Below, one piece after another: positions 45,590 through 57,400 of a stretch of 64,000 bases of DNA; the stretch's first letter is position 1, and each line of letters opens with the position of its first letter. Source of the DNA: Micromussa lordhowensis (Eukaryota > Cnidaria > Anthozoa > Scleractinia > Lobophylliidae); NCBI GenBank assembly GCA_964020085.1, contig OZ026597.1:19941021-20005020 (forward strand). The letters run 5' to 3'. The position numbers and the translations under genes were made by a program. The notes below the pieces were generated by a model. It was given only the letters and a program-made list of their open reading frames with translations, ran no database searches and had not been told where the DNA came from.

Positions 45590-46398
45590 AAGAACAGCTC
45601 AGTAGAGGGTCCAATAGAGCACAAGACGCACGACTGGACATTCGGGCGCGTGGCTTCTGGGATCCCCAGAGCTCCGCATTCTTTGATGTGAGGGTTTACC
45701 ACCCTAATGCCGAGTCTTACAGGGACCAGCAGGAGCCACAGCAGATCTATCGCATTCATGAAAACGACAAGAAGCGGTTGTACTCGAGGAGAGTGCTGGA
45801 TGTTGAGCATGGTTTGTTCACGCCGCTTGTATTTACAACTACTGGAGGGATGGGGAAGGAATGCATAAGATACCATGGTCGACTGGCTGAGCTGATAGCC
45901 GCCAAGAAAAGAGAACATTACTCGTAAACAATTTCCTGGACTCATGCAAGGACATCCTTTGCGCTCCTTAGATCGGCCCTGGTTTGCCTTCGAGGATCGC
46001 GGGTGAAGCGCCGTATTGCGTTTGACTACAATAACTGCAATATTGAAATCGCAGCTGCCGAAGGAGCCATTGACATTGTTTAGTGTTGCATAGCCGAATC
46101 GTATATAGAGTTTTAAGTTTTGCCATTCGCCTTTTATATTTATCAGATATTTAGATTTTGATTTTATCGAGATTTTTAATGTTTTCAGCAAAAAAAGGGG
46201 AAAACATTACAATAGGAAATTATTATTACAAATTATAATAGGATGTAGGCATTTTATTCATCAAAATTGTATAAGCATACCACTTGTTTCTTGACTCCTT
46301 AATTTTATTTTCTTTTAATGTGTATTTTACTGATTATGTGAGATAAATAAAATTACTATTATATTAGTGTTGTTGTTGTTATTATTATTAGTAATATT
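45590..46398 (+). pseudogene. LINE 3' fragment with a nuclease-like C-terminal domain
   Basis: The frame ahead of 45688 and into it reads [20 protein letters not shown] then [20 protein letters not shown], and further [20 protein letters not shown], ending after AAKKREHYS at 45927 with a shifted continuation (FALLRSALVCLRGSRVKRR) to about 46080. I know this domain from the ends of cnidarian and sponge retroelement polyproteins. The spaced acidic residues followed by DVRV resemble a PD-(D/E)XK nuclease core, but that fold is a guess. The AATAAA-rich tail and TTG/TTA repeats mark the 3' end. Confidence 0.65.
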
Positions 46399-46849
46399 AT
46401 TAAAATGGGCTACAACGCCACAATTTTAACCTTAATTTATTTTCGTTTTTGCCTTTTGCTTTTACTGATTTTTTCCTGATTACGAGACTAAATATACCAG
46501 CGAATATAGCTTCCAAGCTAAGAAAGCATTGGTACTAGCGCCAAGTCCCTGCCGGTGATGGGACTCTTCCGATGCTTGGACGCCCTGTACTACAATCAAA
46601 AGAGGAATAAGGGGAAAGCTCTTCACTGTTCTCTAGCTTTTAATTGATTTGAATAATTATCACCTTGACTCGGATTTAGACGTGTGAATGTCAGTTGTAT
46701 TCTAAGTAGATCATAGTCTTTGAAGAAACTTGATCCTTTAAGGCGGGGGTTAACATGGCTGGGTATTATGGTTTTAAGGCAAGCAGTCAAAAATCTCTCT
46801 CCTCGTCCAACACATCTACATTTTGGGCTGTTTTTTTTGTAAATTTAAT

Positions 46850-47309
46850 AATAAAAAAGATGCATTAAAAATACATAAAAGTGGAAATATATACATGTAT
46901 TGCGAGTAGAAATATTTACATGGGTAATACGGTATTGAAAAAAGATCATAGAAAATTAATTAAGAAATATTTTTTTGAAAAGTGAGCAGCAGCTTTCCTT
47001 TTAAAACTTAAAATATTGATAGTCGCCCGTATGTATTCTGAGAGTAAGTTGTATATTCTTTTGCCCTGCGAAAGGCAAAACAACGTTGACCAGTTGATAA
47101 TCTGCATTATAAGATTTAACTGTGACTTATTTCTAATGCTACGTCCTGATACACTAAATCTATCATGAAATAAATTACATAGATAAGGAGGCGCCTGATT
47201 TATTCTACACTTATGAACCATAGTAACAGTATTTAATCGGAGTTTCTGACGGACGCACAGCCAACCAAGGGATTTACGGGCAGCAGAGACATGATCAATT
47301 TTTTTTAGA

Positions 47310-47347
<38 letters not shown>

Positions 47348-47440
47348 AAGTTTACAAATGTTTTTGCTGGAGGTATTACCCCATACGTTAGAGCAATAGG
47401 CTACAACTCCATGAGCAACTATTAGGCAATTATAATTTTC
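46850..47440 (-). pseudogene. LINE reverse transcriptase tail
   Basis: On the - strand VHKCRINQAPPYLCNLFHDR, FSVSGRSIRNKSQLNL, KRIYNLLSEYIRATINI and SFKRKAAAHFSKKYF form the end of a LINE reverse transcriptase frame. The upstream part (47225-47440) continues in broken frames. Confidence 0.8.
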
Positions 47441-47444
47441 ACCA

Positions 47445-47900
47445 TGTTAAATATTTTTTATTTATTTATTTACTCAAATTTAATTACACAGATGATCAAA
47501 ACAAAAAAACAAAAAACAAAGAATTAAATATATATACAAGTATAAAAAGAGATATCTGAGTAATAAGGCCAGTTTATACAGAATTCTAGATTCCTTATTT
47601 TAAATCAACTGCCTGTGATAAAATGCAAAATACATGAAGAACTAACATAGACAAATCGCAACAACAACAAGTGATCAATCACTATAAAAATTTATCCTTA
47701 CTTAAGTTAAATTTACTAATATAAAACTGATTTACTTTCTTACTAAACAATGATACTCGATCAATTGTCCTAATAGCTACAGGCAGGCTATTTCATAAAT
47801 TTACAATGTAATTAAAAAATGAGAATTTAAAAACATGGGTTCTAAAACGACCCTTGGCAAGTATGGTTTCATTTACAAAGTGCTGGCCCTCTCTATCAAC
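47445..47900 (-). pseudogene. second LINE reverse transcriptase tail
   Basis: On the - strand LAKGRFRTHVFKFSFFNYIV, then, after a stop, SLPVAIRTIDRVSLFSKKVN and QFYISKFNLSKDKFL are recognisable. The 3' tail ends at about 47445 with TTTATTTATTTATTTACTCA. It abuts the previous LINE. Confidence 0.7.
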
Positions 47901-50589
47901 GTAAGCGTGGTTTCGCGTAGGCGAGGACGGAAAAAAATTTGGCGAGCGCGAAACTGAAGAAGCTGGAGAGCGAAGCGATTAAGGTGGGTGAGAGAGAGCG
48001 CTTTTGCATCACGCCCCACGGTTCGCAGAGACTTCACTACTGTTGATCAGCGACTGAGCTAATTCGTAGCGAAGCTCCTGCGCGCCGAGCCCCATACCTT
48101 AGAAAATTTGATCATCGACCTGTAGCCTGTCCAGGCTCTCGGTCAGTGGGGATGATCGAAAAACCGGGCGTGCGACGAGCAAGATCAGCAGCGAGAGGGA
48201 TCCGGGAGAGAATGAGAGAGGGCGGGAGAATCTGTAAGCATTGTTTTAAAAACCTCATGTCGCCCACTTGAAAAAAGAAACCGTTTCTTGGGTCAAAATG
48301 TCAAATGTAAAAATCTCTGTATATTTAGTATTGAGTTACTCGTGCGAGTTTCACGAGGCCACTCTGAACTTCGTAGTATTTTGTGTTCTTCTGCGATCGT
48401 TCATGTCTGCTGTGTTTAAGGGAATCTCTTCGAGTGTGGAAGTCTCTGTGTAGGCGTACAGATAACTAACTACCGGCAAATGATTATACCCATTTGGAGT
48501 ATCTAAACCATGGTCTTGCATGAACAGAGCCAAATTAAAACAATGGCATATACAACACGCAAAATGGTCAACAGACTTGCGCGTAAACAGCCACATTTGA
48601 ATCATGTGGTGCCAGAACGAACAAAGCAGTTCTAGACCTAAACATCGATCTCGAGAGACAAAAGCTCGATCAAACTGATGCTAGCAACATAAGAACATAT
48701 CTAAGACGTATAGCTTTCTCCAAGGGCTACAGCAGCCTCAGCTTTCCTAAGGTTTCCAGCTTTTGTTTTCACCCCGCCGAAAAATATGAAGCCGGCAAAG
48801 ATAAAAATGATATCCATGTACTTGCAACAGTATACAATATATATATAATGCAAGTAAGCATCATGTTCACGAAATAGTTCAAACTTTGGCCCTCGAGATA
48901 TATATCTTGCAATGGAAGTAATCCTAAACAAAGTATTAGCACATTGCAAACTACAGAGGTGTTAAACTCTGCGAAGCAACATGAAGATAACAGTGGAAAC
49001 ATCAGACCCGTGACCTCTAAAAATATTGCAAACTTTTCCCGAAATCGGTGGGAATAATGGCGAAAATATATATTCCACCAGATTAATCAGGCACGTTCTT
49101 TACTCCATTGTGAGCGCTTGAGTAAATTTTGACTCCTCGAAATCACCCGTGTGTAACATTAAGCGTCACTTGGCTTCAGACAAACAGACAAGGTGTTGAT
49201 ATAAACTGTCAAAAGTAATCAGTCAGAGGGTATACCAAGAGCTGGTATACTGGAATGAGGTTTTTAAAACAATGTTTACAGGCTCTCTTGACCTCTCCTT
49301 TTTCTCTAACAGATCCCGCTCGTCGCCCGCCCGCTTTTTCAATCGTTCGCACTGACCGAGAGCCTGGAACAGGCTGATCGATTTAAAAAAATTTTGGTTG
49401 TCACGTGACTGTCCGTACGTCAAGCCCAATACTTTGAAAAATAAGAGAGTATCACCATTTCCATAGGTACATGTTTGATATTGGACAGTATCACGTGACC
49501 ATACCGCGGGCTAAGTTTATGAGCTCATCGAGGTCGCGTGTTTTTCTAAAGTTGACCGCAGATCCAATACTGGTTTTACCAATGGATCGCGGGCTCAAGT
49601 TAGGTTAGGAGGGAGTACGTGCAAATGCAAATTTCGGCGCCAATTAACCGCTGGCCCGTTCTTTTCTTCCGACATATTCCTTGCGCAATCGTAATTATTG
49701 CGTACGTATTATTGGGTATAGTTAACGAAATTTAACCGGAAAAATAGCGAAACTAGACGCTGAACAGTTACATGCTCACAATTGATCATTTCTCAATTTT
49801 CTGATTCAACAAAAATAAATCCTCTTTTTCCTTATTTATAGTGCGTGCAATCGGGAGCTTGGCTAAATTCGTACCCAGTGCCTCTCCAAGTTCCTACAGG
49901 TAGTTCAGTAGCTTTCAGTTTTAGTCGAAAGAGCGTTCCGTAAACTGGGCATGTTCCGTAAAGCTCAAATAATAAACCGCTCTTCATTAGGATTGAAACA
50001 AGAAGGTAAGAACTAGTTACGAAGGGTAAGCATTTGACTTCCAATCAAACCGATCTTGTCCATCTTTTGCTTTGAATGAAAGTGTTCGGGTAAATTATGT
50101 CACGTCTATTTATTATCAGAATTTTACATGGGTTAACTTATTCAATTTTTCACAAATGAGGCCCTGTTAGAGTAAATTCTAACACAAGAAGCTTTAGCAG
50201 GATAGTTATTAAAGCTGATTTCCAGTCAGTACTGCGCACTCTCGAGAGTTTGTTTGCGCTTTTTGTTTTGTTTCATGTGAGACATCACAAAATGTAAACA
50301 TTTTGCAACCACTTACATGAAGTAAATTCAGAGTTTCAAAACAACCGCCATTATGGATGCAGTCAAAGCTTTATTTCTCATATCACTTGATGAAACAACT
50401 TTGCAGCTGTAAAAATCAATGAAGCTGTTGGAAAACGAGTTTGAAAGGCCTCAAAGATAAGGTATGTGGTTGGTAACGAATAACATCAATTTGCATTCCA
50501 TCGAGTGGGAACTAATTAACAATAAGACCGGTAGCCCTTTCGGGCTACGGGTCAATAGCCCATGAGGCGAAGCCGAATGGGCTATTGAC

Positions 50590-50623
<34 letters not shown>

Positions 50624-50765
50624 TAGTATCACCCAACTCGTCGGACAGAAAAGGGAAATAAAGTTTGCAAATTTAAGTTGAAAAAATATTTATTTGGCGA
50701 AAAAAGCGAAAGAAAAACTGGCGAATTTCGTACTCGATGACTATTGCTAATAGTCCCCTAGTAGC

Positions 50766-50803
<38 letters not shown>

Positions 50804-51030
50804 GTTGGGTGATACTAACAATGTTTATGAACATTAGGGTACTAAGACTGCATAGTACAGACTGAAAATCATCTATAAAAGGGACACTCATTTTTAGCAT
50901 GACTTTGGAAATATCAAAAACATAAAAATATTGATCATTGGAAGCTGAACAAAATAAAACCATAATTATTATGGTTTTATTTTGTAGAGCAGTACTCAAT
51001 AAGATTATGATTGATCATTGCAATAATTAA
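47901..51030. other. gene-free stretch
   Basis: Contains the dispersed CGAGAGC-type repeats (48120-48250 inverted, 49300-49380 direct), a foldback at 50526-50612 and a few CACGTGAC words at 49400-49500. No coding region could be supported. Confidence 0.5.
50526..50612. repeat. foldback with TGAGGCGAAGCCGAA core
   Basis: GACCGGTAGCCCTTTCGGGC and TACGGGTCAATAGCCCAT are mirrored by ATGGGCTATTGACCCGT and GGGCGAAGGGTC around TGAGGCGAAGCCGAA (50563-50577). Confidence 0.8.
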
Positions 51031-51155
51031 ACACACAACTTACGCAGTTGTGAAATTAACGCCTGAAAAAAAATTCAGCCCTGAATTCGAACCCATGACC
51101 TCTGCGATACCGGTCCAGTGCTCTATCAGGTCAACTGGGAGCTGGTCACAATGTG
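51030..51155 (-). repeat. tRNA-derived SINE
   Basis: On the - strand TTGACCTGATAGAGCACTGG (A-box) and GAGGTCATGGGTTCGAATTC (B-box) are followed by TTCAGGCGTTAATTTCACAA and CTGCGTAAGTTG. RNA polymerase III promoter boxes at the right spacing and a tail unlike tRNA mark a SINE, a kind I associate with stony corals. Confidence 0.75.
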
Positions 51156-51450
51156 AGTTTGTAATATACCTGTAGATAACGAAGAATGCAAATGAATATA
51201 TTCAAGTATTAATTTGTGTTTGTCTCCATTGAGGAAGACAGAAACTAGTTTGACCATAGTTAGTAGAGGAGACTAACCATGGTTCAGCCAATTTCATTTT
51301 GTTTACTAGCCAAAGTAGCTAGTGGAAATCGAAAACCTACTAGCCAAAACTAAATTTCTACTAGTCTGTGGCTAGTCGGCTACCATTATTGTCGAGCCCT
51401 GTAAAAACTAGAGTACTGATACTAGTCATCTTGCTTATTTTGTTTCTCAG

Positions 51451-54400
51451 AAATTGTTTGATTTCTCACTGGTTATTAAGGATATGCTAACAGCTGAGGA
51501 AAAAAGATGGCTAGTAGTTGGAATTTGCCTCTCAAAAGTTCTTACACCAGCAATAAGGAAGATTATTGAACAAGAAATATGTCAACTTTATCAGAACTTG
51601 ATTCAGCCACCTACCAACATCCATTCCCAAACATCTTCCTGTCATCATAAATGCCTTCCTCCCTCTACACTGCGTCTGAATTACATAAGCATCAACAACA
51701 ATACCACTCAAACATCACACCGCAGCTATGATTACAGTGTTAAAGATGAGGTTTCCCTGGCTAAACTCTTTGTGAAACCATTCATGGCGGGCTTCACAGC
51801 TTTTGATGAATCATTAGACTCCTCTGCTGCACTTGCTATTTTGTGCGGAGCACCAAACTTTGTTTTTCTTGGTATTGATATCATTGCAATGGACGTCCGC
51901 AATGATGTTCGCAATGAATGGGGTCATTGTAAGTTTGCAACATGGACTGAGGCCTACTATTTGCACTGTTTCCAACTCATGGAGAATCTGATCAAAAGAC
52001 TAAAACTTCCTGTGACTTTTGAGGCAAAGGTCTTGGAAGATTTCAAAGAGTGGAGAAACAGAGGTATTATGCTAAGTGCTAGCTGGCATTGTGATGTTAC
52101 TCATTAATGTGCAAAAGTGAATCATGGTGATGCTATATTGCTACGTATAACACCAAATTAACTGAAGTGCAAAATTGAAAATGTATAGTCCAAAATAAGA
52201 TATTCATAGGTGGCCACAGTAATAAAGGTGGAGAATGATTAATAAGACAGCAGCAGTATTTTTAAGATCTTTCTATGATTCCTGAATTCCTTAGCCTTGC
52301 AAATGATAGCAAGACTCTGAGAAGGCATTGCACAAATTCAAGATGGCAAACCCTGGGAAACGCATTCAGCATCCCTCAATTATCAGTATTACATTTAAAG
52401 CTAAGTCTTATAGACAAGGGTCTCTGTGGCCATCATTGTTCTTCATTTAATTCTGCTGAAAATGACTTGTTAAAAGGGGCTTCATTAACATTTTCAGCAG
52501 GAGGGCAACTGGTTTTCACATGCGTCAAAACTTTTTAAACTGAAATTCTTTATATTAAGAGAAACTTTCCTCTAGATGAATGGTGAAACAGAGAATTAAC
52601 TCTGAAGTGTAAATTTAAGTGCTAATTGAACCCATGAATAACCCACTGGGCGTTAGCCCTAGTAAAGGGAATCAGGGAACCACACAAGGTAAAGAAAAAA
52701 TCTTTTGTCCTCGGTAGGAATCGAACACACGACCTCCGGATTAGATCTACCGTTACTCTGCCGACTGAGCTACGAGGTCGGACAGAGAAAGTCGGGGACA
52801 ATTTAGGTGGTGAATCGCGGCGAAGAGAAAGTAAAGGTACATATGAATGTTGTGCCGCTTAGTACTATGAACACAAATGGTGAAACAGAGAATTAACTCT
52901 GAAGTGTAAATTTAAGTGCTAATTGAACCAATGAATAACCCACTAGGTGTTAGCCCTAGTAAAGGGAATCAGGGAACCACACGTGGTAAAGAAAAAAATA
53001 TTTTGACCTCGGTGGGAATCAAACCCACAACCTCCGGATTAGATCTACCGTTACTCTGCCGACTGAGCTACGAGGTCGGACAGAGAAAGTCGGGGACAAT
53101 TTAGATGGTGAATCGCGGCGAAGAGAAAGTAAGGGTACATATGAATGTTGTGCCGCTTAGTACTATGAACACAAATGGTGAAACAGAGAATTAACTCTGA
53201 AGTGTAAATTTAAGTGCTAATTGAACCAATGAATAACCTACTAGGTGTTAGCCCTAGTAAAGGGAATCAGGGAACCACACGTGGAAAAGAAAAAAAATAT
53301 TTTGACCTTGGTGGGAATCAAACCCACGACCTCCGAATTAGATCTACCATTACTCTGCTCCGTTACGGAGGTTGTGGGTTCGATTCCCACCGAGGTCAAA
53401 AGATTTTTTCTTTACCTCGTGTGGTTCCCTGATTCCCTTTACTAGGGCTAACGCCCAGTGGGTTATTCATGGGTTCAATTAGCACTTAAATTTACACTTC
53501 AGAGTTAATTCTCTGTTTCACCATTTGTGTTCATAGTGCTACGCGGCACAACATTCATATGTTTCCTCTAGATGGTCAAACCAAGCAAGCAAAATTGTCC
53601 TCACCCCTCAATTTGCCCGGTACCTTGTCCTTAATGAAACCCCTGTGTCAATAACTGTTTTTAGAAAATAACCCAAAACAAATACGCACGCTGATTGGTT
53701 TAAAACTAGCAGTCGAGCTGTTGACGTAATGATGGTGCGAACAAATACAAATTACATTTTGATGATCAAAGTAAACTTAACAAATCGAATGTGGTTTAGC
53801 GTGGTATGTACTCTTATCGACAACGATACGCATCATCACAGTGGTCAAAATGTTGTGGACTTACGAGGCACAGCCGAGTGAGTCCGCAACAAATTTTGAC
53901 CACTGTGATGACGCGTATCGTTGTCGATAAGAGTACATACTACGCTACACCACATTCGATTTGTTTTTTACCACAATATCAAAGATAATGAAGGAAATCT
54001 TTGCTAAACACGGACTTGAAAGTGCATGCACTGCATTATGCAAATGAGCTATTTGTACGCATCTTGTACGCGTCATATTTTCCTTTCAAACACTTTTGCA
54101 AACTCGCTCAACATACAGAAACAATACGAGAAAACTGTCTGGGAAACGAGTAATGACGCGTACTCGTTAACGATAAGAGTTTAGAGCACGATTAAGCGCA
54201 TTTCGATTTGTTTTTACCACAATATCATCTTCAAAGAAAATGTTTTTTTCAGAGCGCCAGCTGAAAAAGGCATTGCGTGACACAATGACGCGAGCAGCGT
54301 GGTATGGACTCTTATCGACCACGGCAAATTAGCCAATCAGATTGCGAGATTAGGAGAAATTGTGGTAAAAAAGTTGTTTTTCTTTTTCTTCGTCGCAGTA

Positions 54401-57400
54401 TTTCCTAAAAGAAATAGAAAACATGTTCTCTGTGTTCCTATCGAGTTATAGAAACACTTGTGAAAGTTTGGGAGAAAATGAAAAAGCTGTCGAATGTCGA
54501 AACACTCGCCTGCAGCTTGTGTTCCCACAGCATTTCTCATTCTCCCAAACTTTCACTTGTGTTTCTATAACTCGATAGAAACACAGCACTTGTTTTCTAT
54601 TTCTTAAATATCAATAGCAGAGGTTTTCTTTGCATTTTCACAGGGATTGACATGTGCTTTGGACAGCAAATTAAAGCTTGTCCAAGAAGAAGTGACAACA
54701 TTAGTTACTTCTGTGGAGGAAAACAAAGAAACCTGGATGCAAGACCATGAGGGATTGAGGAAAAACCTTCAGAATTTGACACAGCTTTTTGCCCTTGACA
54801 TCAAAAGACTTGAAGCTAAGCATGTGGCCTTGGAGAGTGGTCTAAATGACCTTAAAGACAACCAGTTGAAAATTAAAGAGTCAGTGGTTGAAAATGAACT
54901 GATAGCTTCATCAAATGCATCTCTCATACAACAGGTCAAGGATAGCTTAGAAGAGGAACGCAAAGGACTTCGAAGTCAACAGGAGGTTCTTGAAGGGAAA
55001 TTGGTTGGCTTATCAAGAGGAGTGGAGAAGATGACTTCAAAAGAAACAAATTTCTTCAAAAGTGGTACAATATTATTAATAGCTACATGAAACAATAATC
55101 TTATCAAACTGTGAGGTGGTCCTTTGGGACTCCCTAGGATATTCCTTCTCAGAGGGGGGTCCAGAATGTTATAAATTTGTCATGCTGTAACAACTTAAGC
55201 TACTATTGCCTAGCCAAGTGGTCTCTCTGATGCTCTCAACTCCTTCATATATATGTAACAGGAACTCCACAGCCATACAGCATACTTGTTTGATGGTCAA
55301 TCATTTGTGCACCAATCAGTCAGTCTGTCTGTCTCTCTTTGGAATTATTTTTGCCTCACATCCACACGACTTTAGTTGGACCAGAGGGTATGGAGTGAAT
55401 TTGGTACATTCTTGTGTAAGACATTCCTGTGTAAACATTCTTTGCATTCCTAATGTAAGATCTTGTGAAGGGTGGTTCAGGTAACTTGCGGGTTAATTAA
55501 TCAATTTTGGGTACAATCAAATACAGGTGTAAAACTGACAATGAATTAATGGTGTTTGGTGCTATTGATTTTGGAAATACAAGTTTCAGCCACGGTACAG
55601 ACTCGAGTTTCTTTATTTATTTACCTTTTTTACGGGGACTGGGAGACACAAGCAGTTGTAGCTATTTGTGACAGGCTGTTTTTAGCATTTTATTTTGTTA
55701 GTGACCAAGCGCTCTGTTTACGCAACCCACTTGCGTTTAAATTACATTTGACAACAAATGGCTGGCTTAAAATGTTGAAGTGATGTGTTTCAGTCACACA
55801 GAAAAATCTAAAAATGTCAATGAGTGGATTAAAAACTAACACCCAAAGCACATTTTAGGCAAAACAGGAATAACTCAAAAAAAATTAATTGTTAAGTCTA
55901 TGATCAATTTCTCACTTTGTATATACCATCATGGGTCAGATCAGGGCATCAGGCCAGATCGAATTTCATTTGTAATGCTACCAGAAGTGAAATGCTTGCA
56001 TTCTGTTTACTTTACATTATTTTTAGCATGAGAGTAGCCTGTACACAGGCTAGTATGAAGTCTAAACTTTGTAGCAATATGCAAATTACCCGGAATGTAT
56101 TCTTGCTGACTGGTTTTCGATTCCTCTGATATCAGTATCATTTCATTTCATGAAAAAAGCAACAAACAACAGATTTAAGCTTTAAATTGTCTTAAATACA
56201 GAGCCGCATAAATGTTCCTGAAATAGAAGACACAGAATTCCAAACTGTGTGACAATCTGTTTTAGGAAACCATTTTGATGAAGGGTTATAAATACTGAAG
56301 TCCCAAAAAACTAAATGCAACCATAACATAAGGAAAATTTAGGAATCACAATGAGTTGATTATAAACTATCATATAATGCGCACATTCTGAGAGTAAGCA
56401 AACATGTATAAATTACAAAAATTAATTTTCGATAAGGGTAGAGTCAGACCAGATCAAGGCAGATTGAATTTTATTCGTAAAATTAGTGGAAGTAAAAATG
56501 TATCCTGTCTACTTGATCTAGCGTAAATTGCATTACACTTGTTTGGTTTGGCAGTGAATTTCTTCACACCAAGCAAGTGACACGAGGTAGCCCAGGCAAG
56601 GGCCTTTGATTTGTCTTTTTTTTTCATTTAGTTGTTTATTGGTTTATTTTTGTTGTTGTTTCAGGACTCCATTGGAAAATCTCTATGGTAGTTCTGCTTG
56701 GGTTTATTCTGATCTTTCTTTATGAACACTATTCTAGAGGATCCATGCTTCGTTATTGGTATTGTCGGAGAGGTAGCATACAAGGCCACACATTGTCATT
56801 TGTTTTCAATACACATGATGAGCAGGTACAGTGTCTGTAGTTAACCTGTGATAGGATGGTCATTTAACCAGTACTCTCAATACTGAAGCAAATTAAGAAA
56901 CATCACAAGGTACAATAACCTCATCACCGATTGTAGTCATAATTTTGGCCTATAAGTCACTAAGAGGAGTCTCAAGAAAATAATTGACATTGGAAGAATA
57001 ACATCTGGTCAGTGTTGCCAGGTGATTTTTTCATGGTAGCAATACTGGCTCTTTGTTCTTAATTTGGAATGTAAGTAACATAATAATATTATTATAACAA
57101 CATGATGACATAAATGGTGGTACCTTGTGAATTAGAATGCCAAGTGATTTTTGTTGAACCCATATTTATCACCATCATGAAGTATTACTAAATGGTTACC
57201 ACAGCAACATCATACTCTGTCAAGCATCCTTAATTTAGCTACAGTAGTTAACACGCTAATAGATTACAAAGAACTCAATGAGCCTCCAATTATCCCTCGG
57301 AATAGTTTCTTACTGATATACTATACAGACTTGCTAAAATCTGGGCGCCAAAAATTTAATAATACTTGTTTGATTGTTTGACCAAGGTTGATTGAAAATG

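Larger units (their letters stand above)
44827..46712 (+). repeat. duplicated segment, copy B
   Basis: Direct copy of the host sequence seen in three blocks at 37310-41965. Its own interruption is the LINE at about 45430-46400. The Penelope element of copy A is absent, so the duplication is older than that insertion, or copy B kept the pre-insertion state. Confidence 0.8.

Noticed and set aside
45487..46191. Open frame of 234 codons on the - strand with a Thr run
   Set aside because: It is antisense to the LINE nuclease-like domain and its Thr/Ile run is the TTG/TTA microsatellite.
48268..49002. Several overlapping short frames
   Set aside because: They overlap dispersed repeats and one another on both strands, without similarity to any family I know.
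52708..53079. Real tRNA genes
   Set aside because: A and B boxes and acceptor pairing are there, but the anticodon stem is mispaired and the heads are embedded in 298-bp SINE units.
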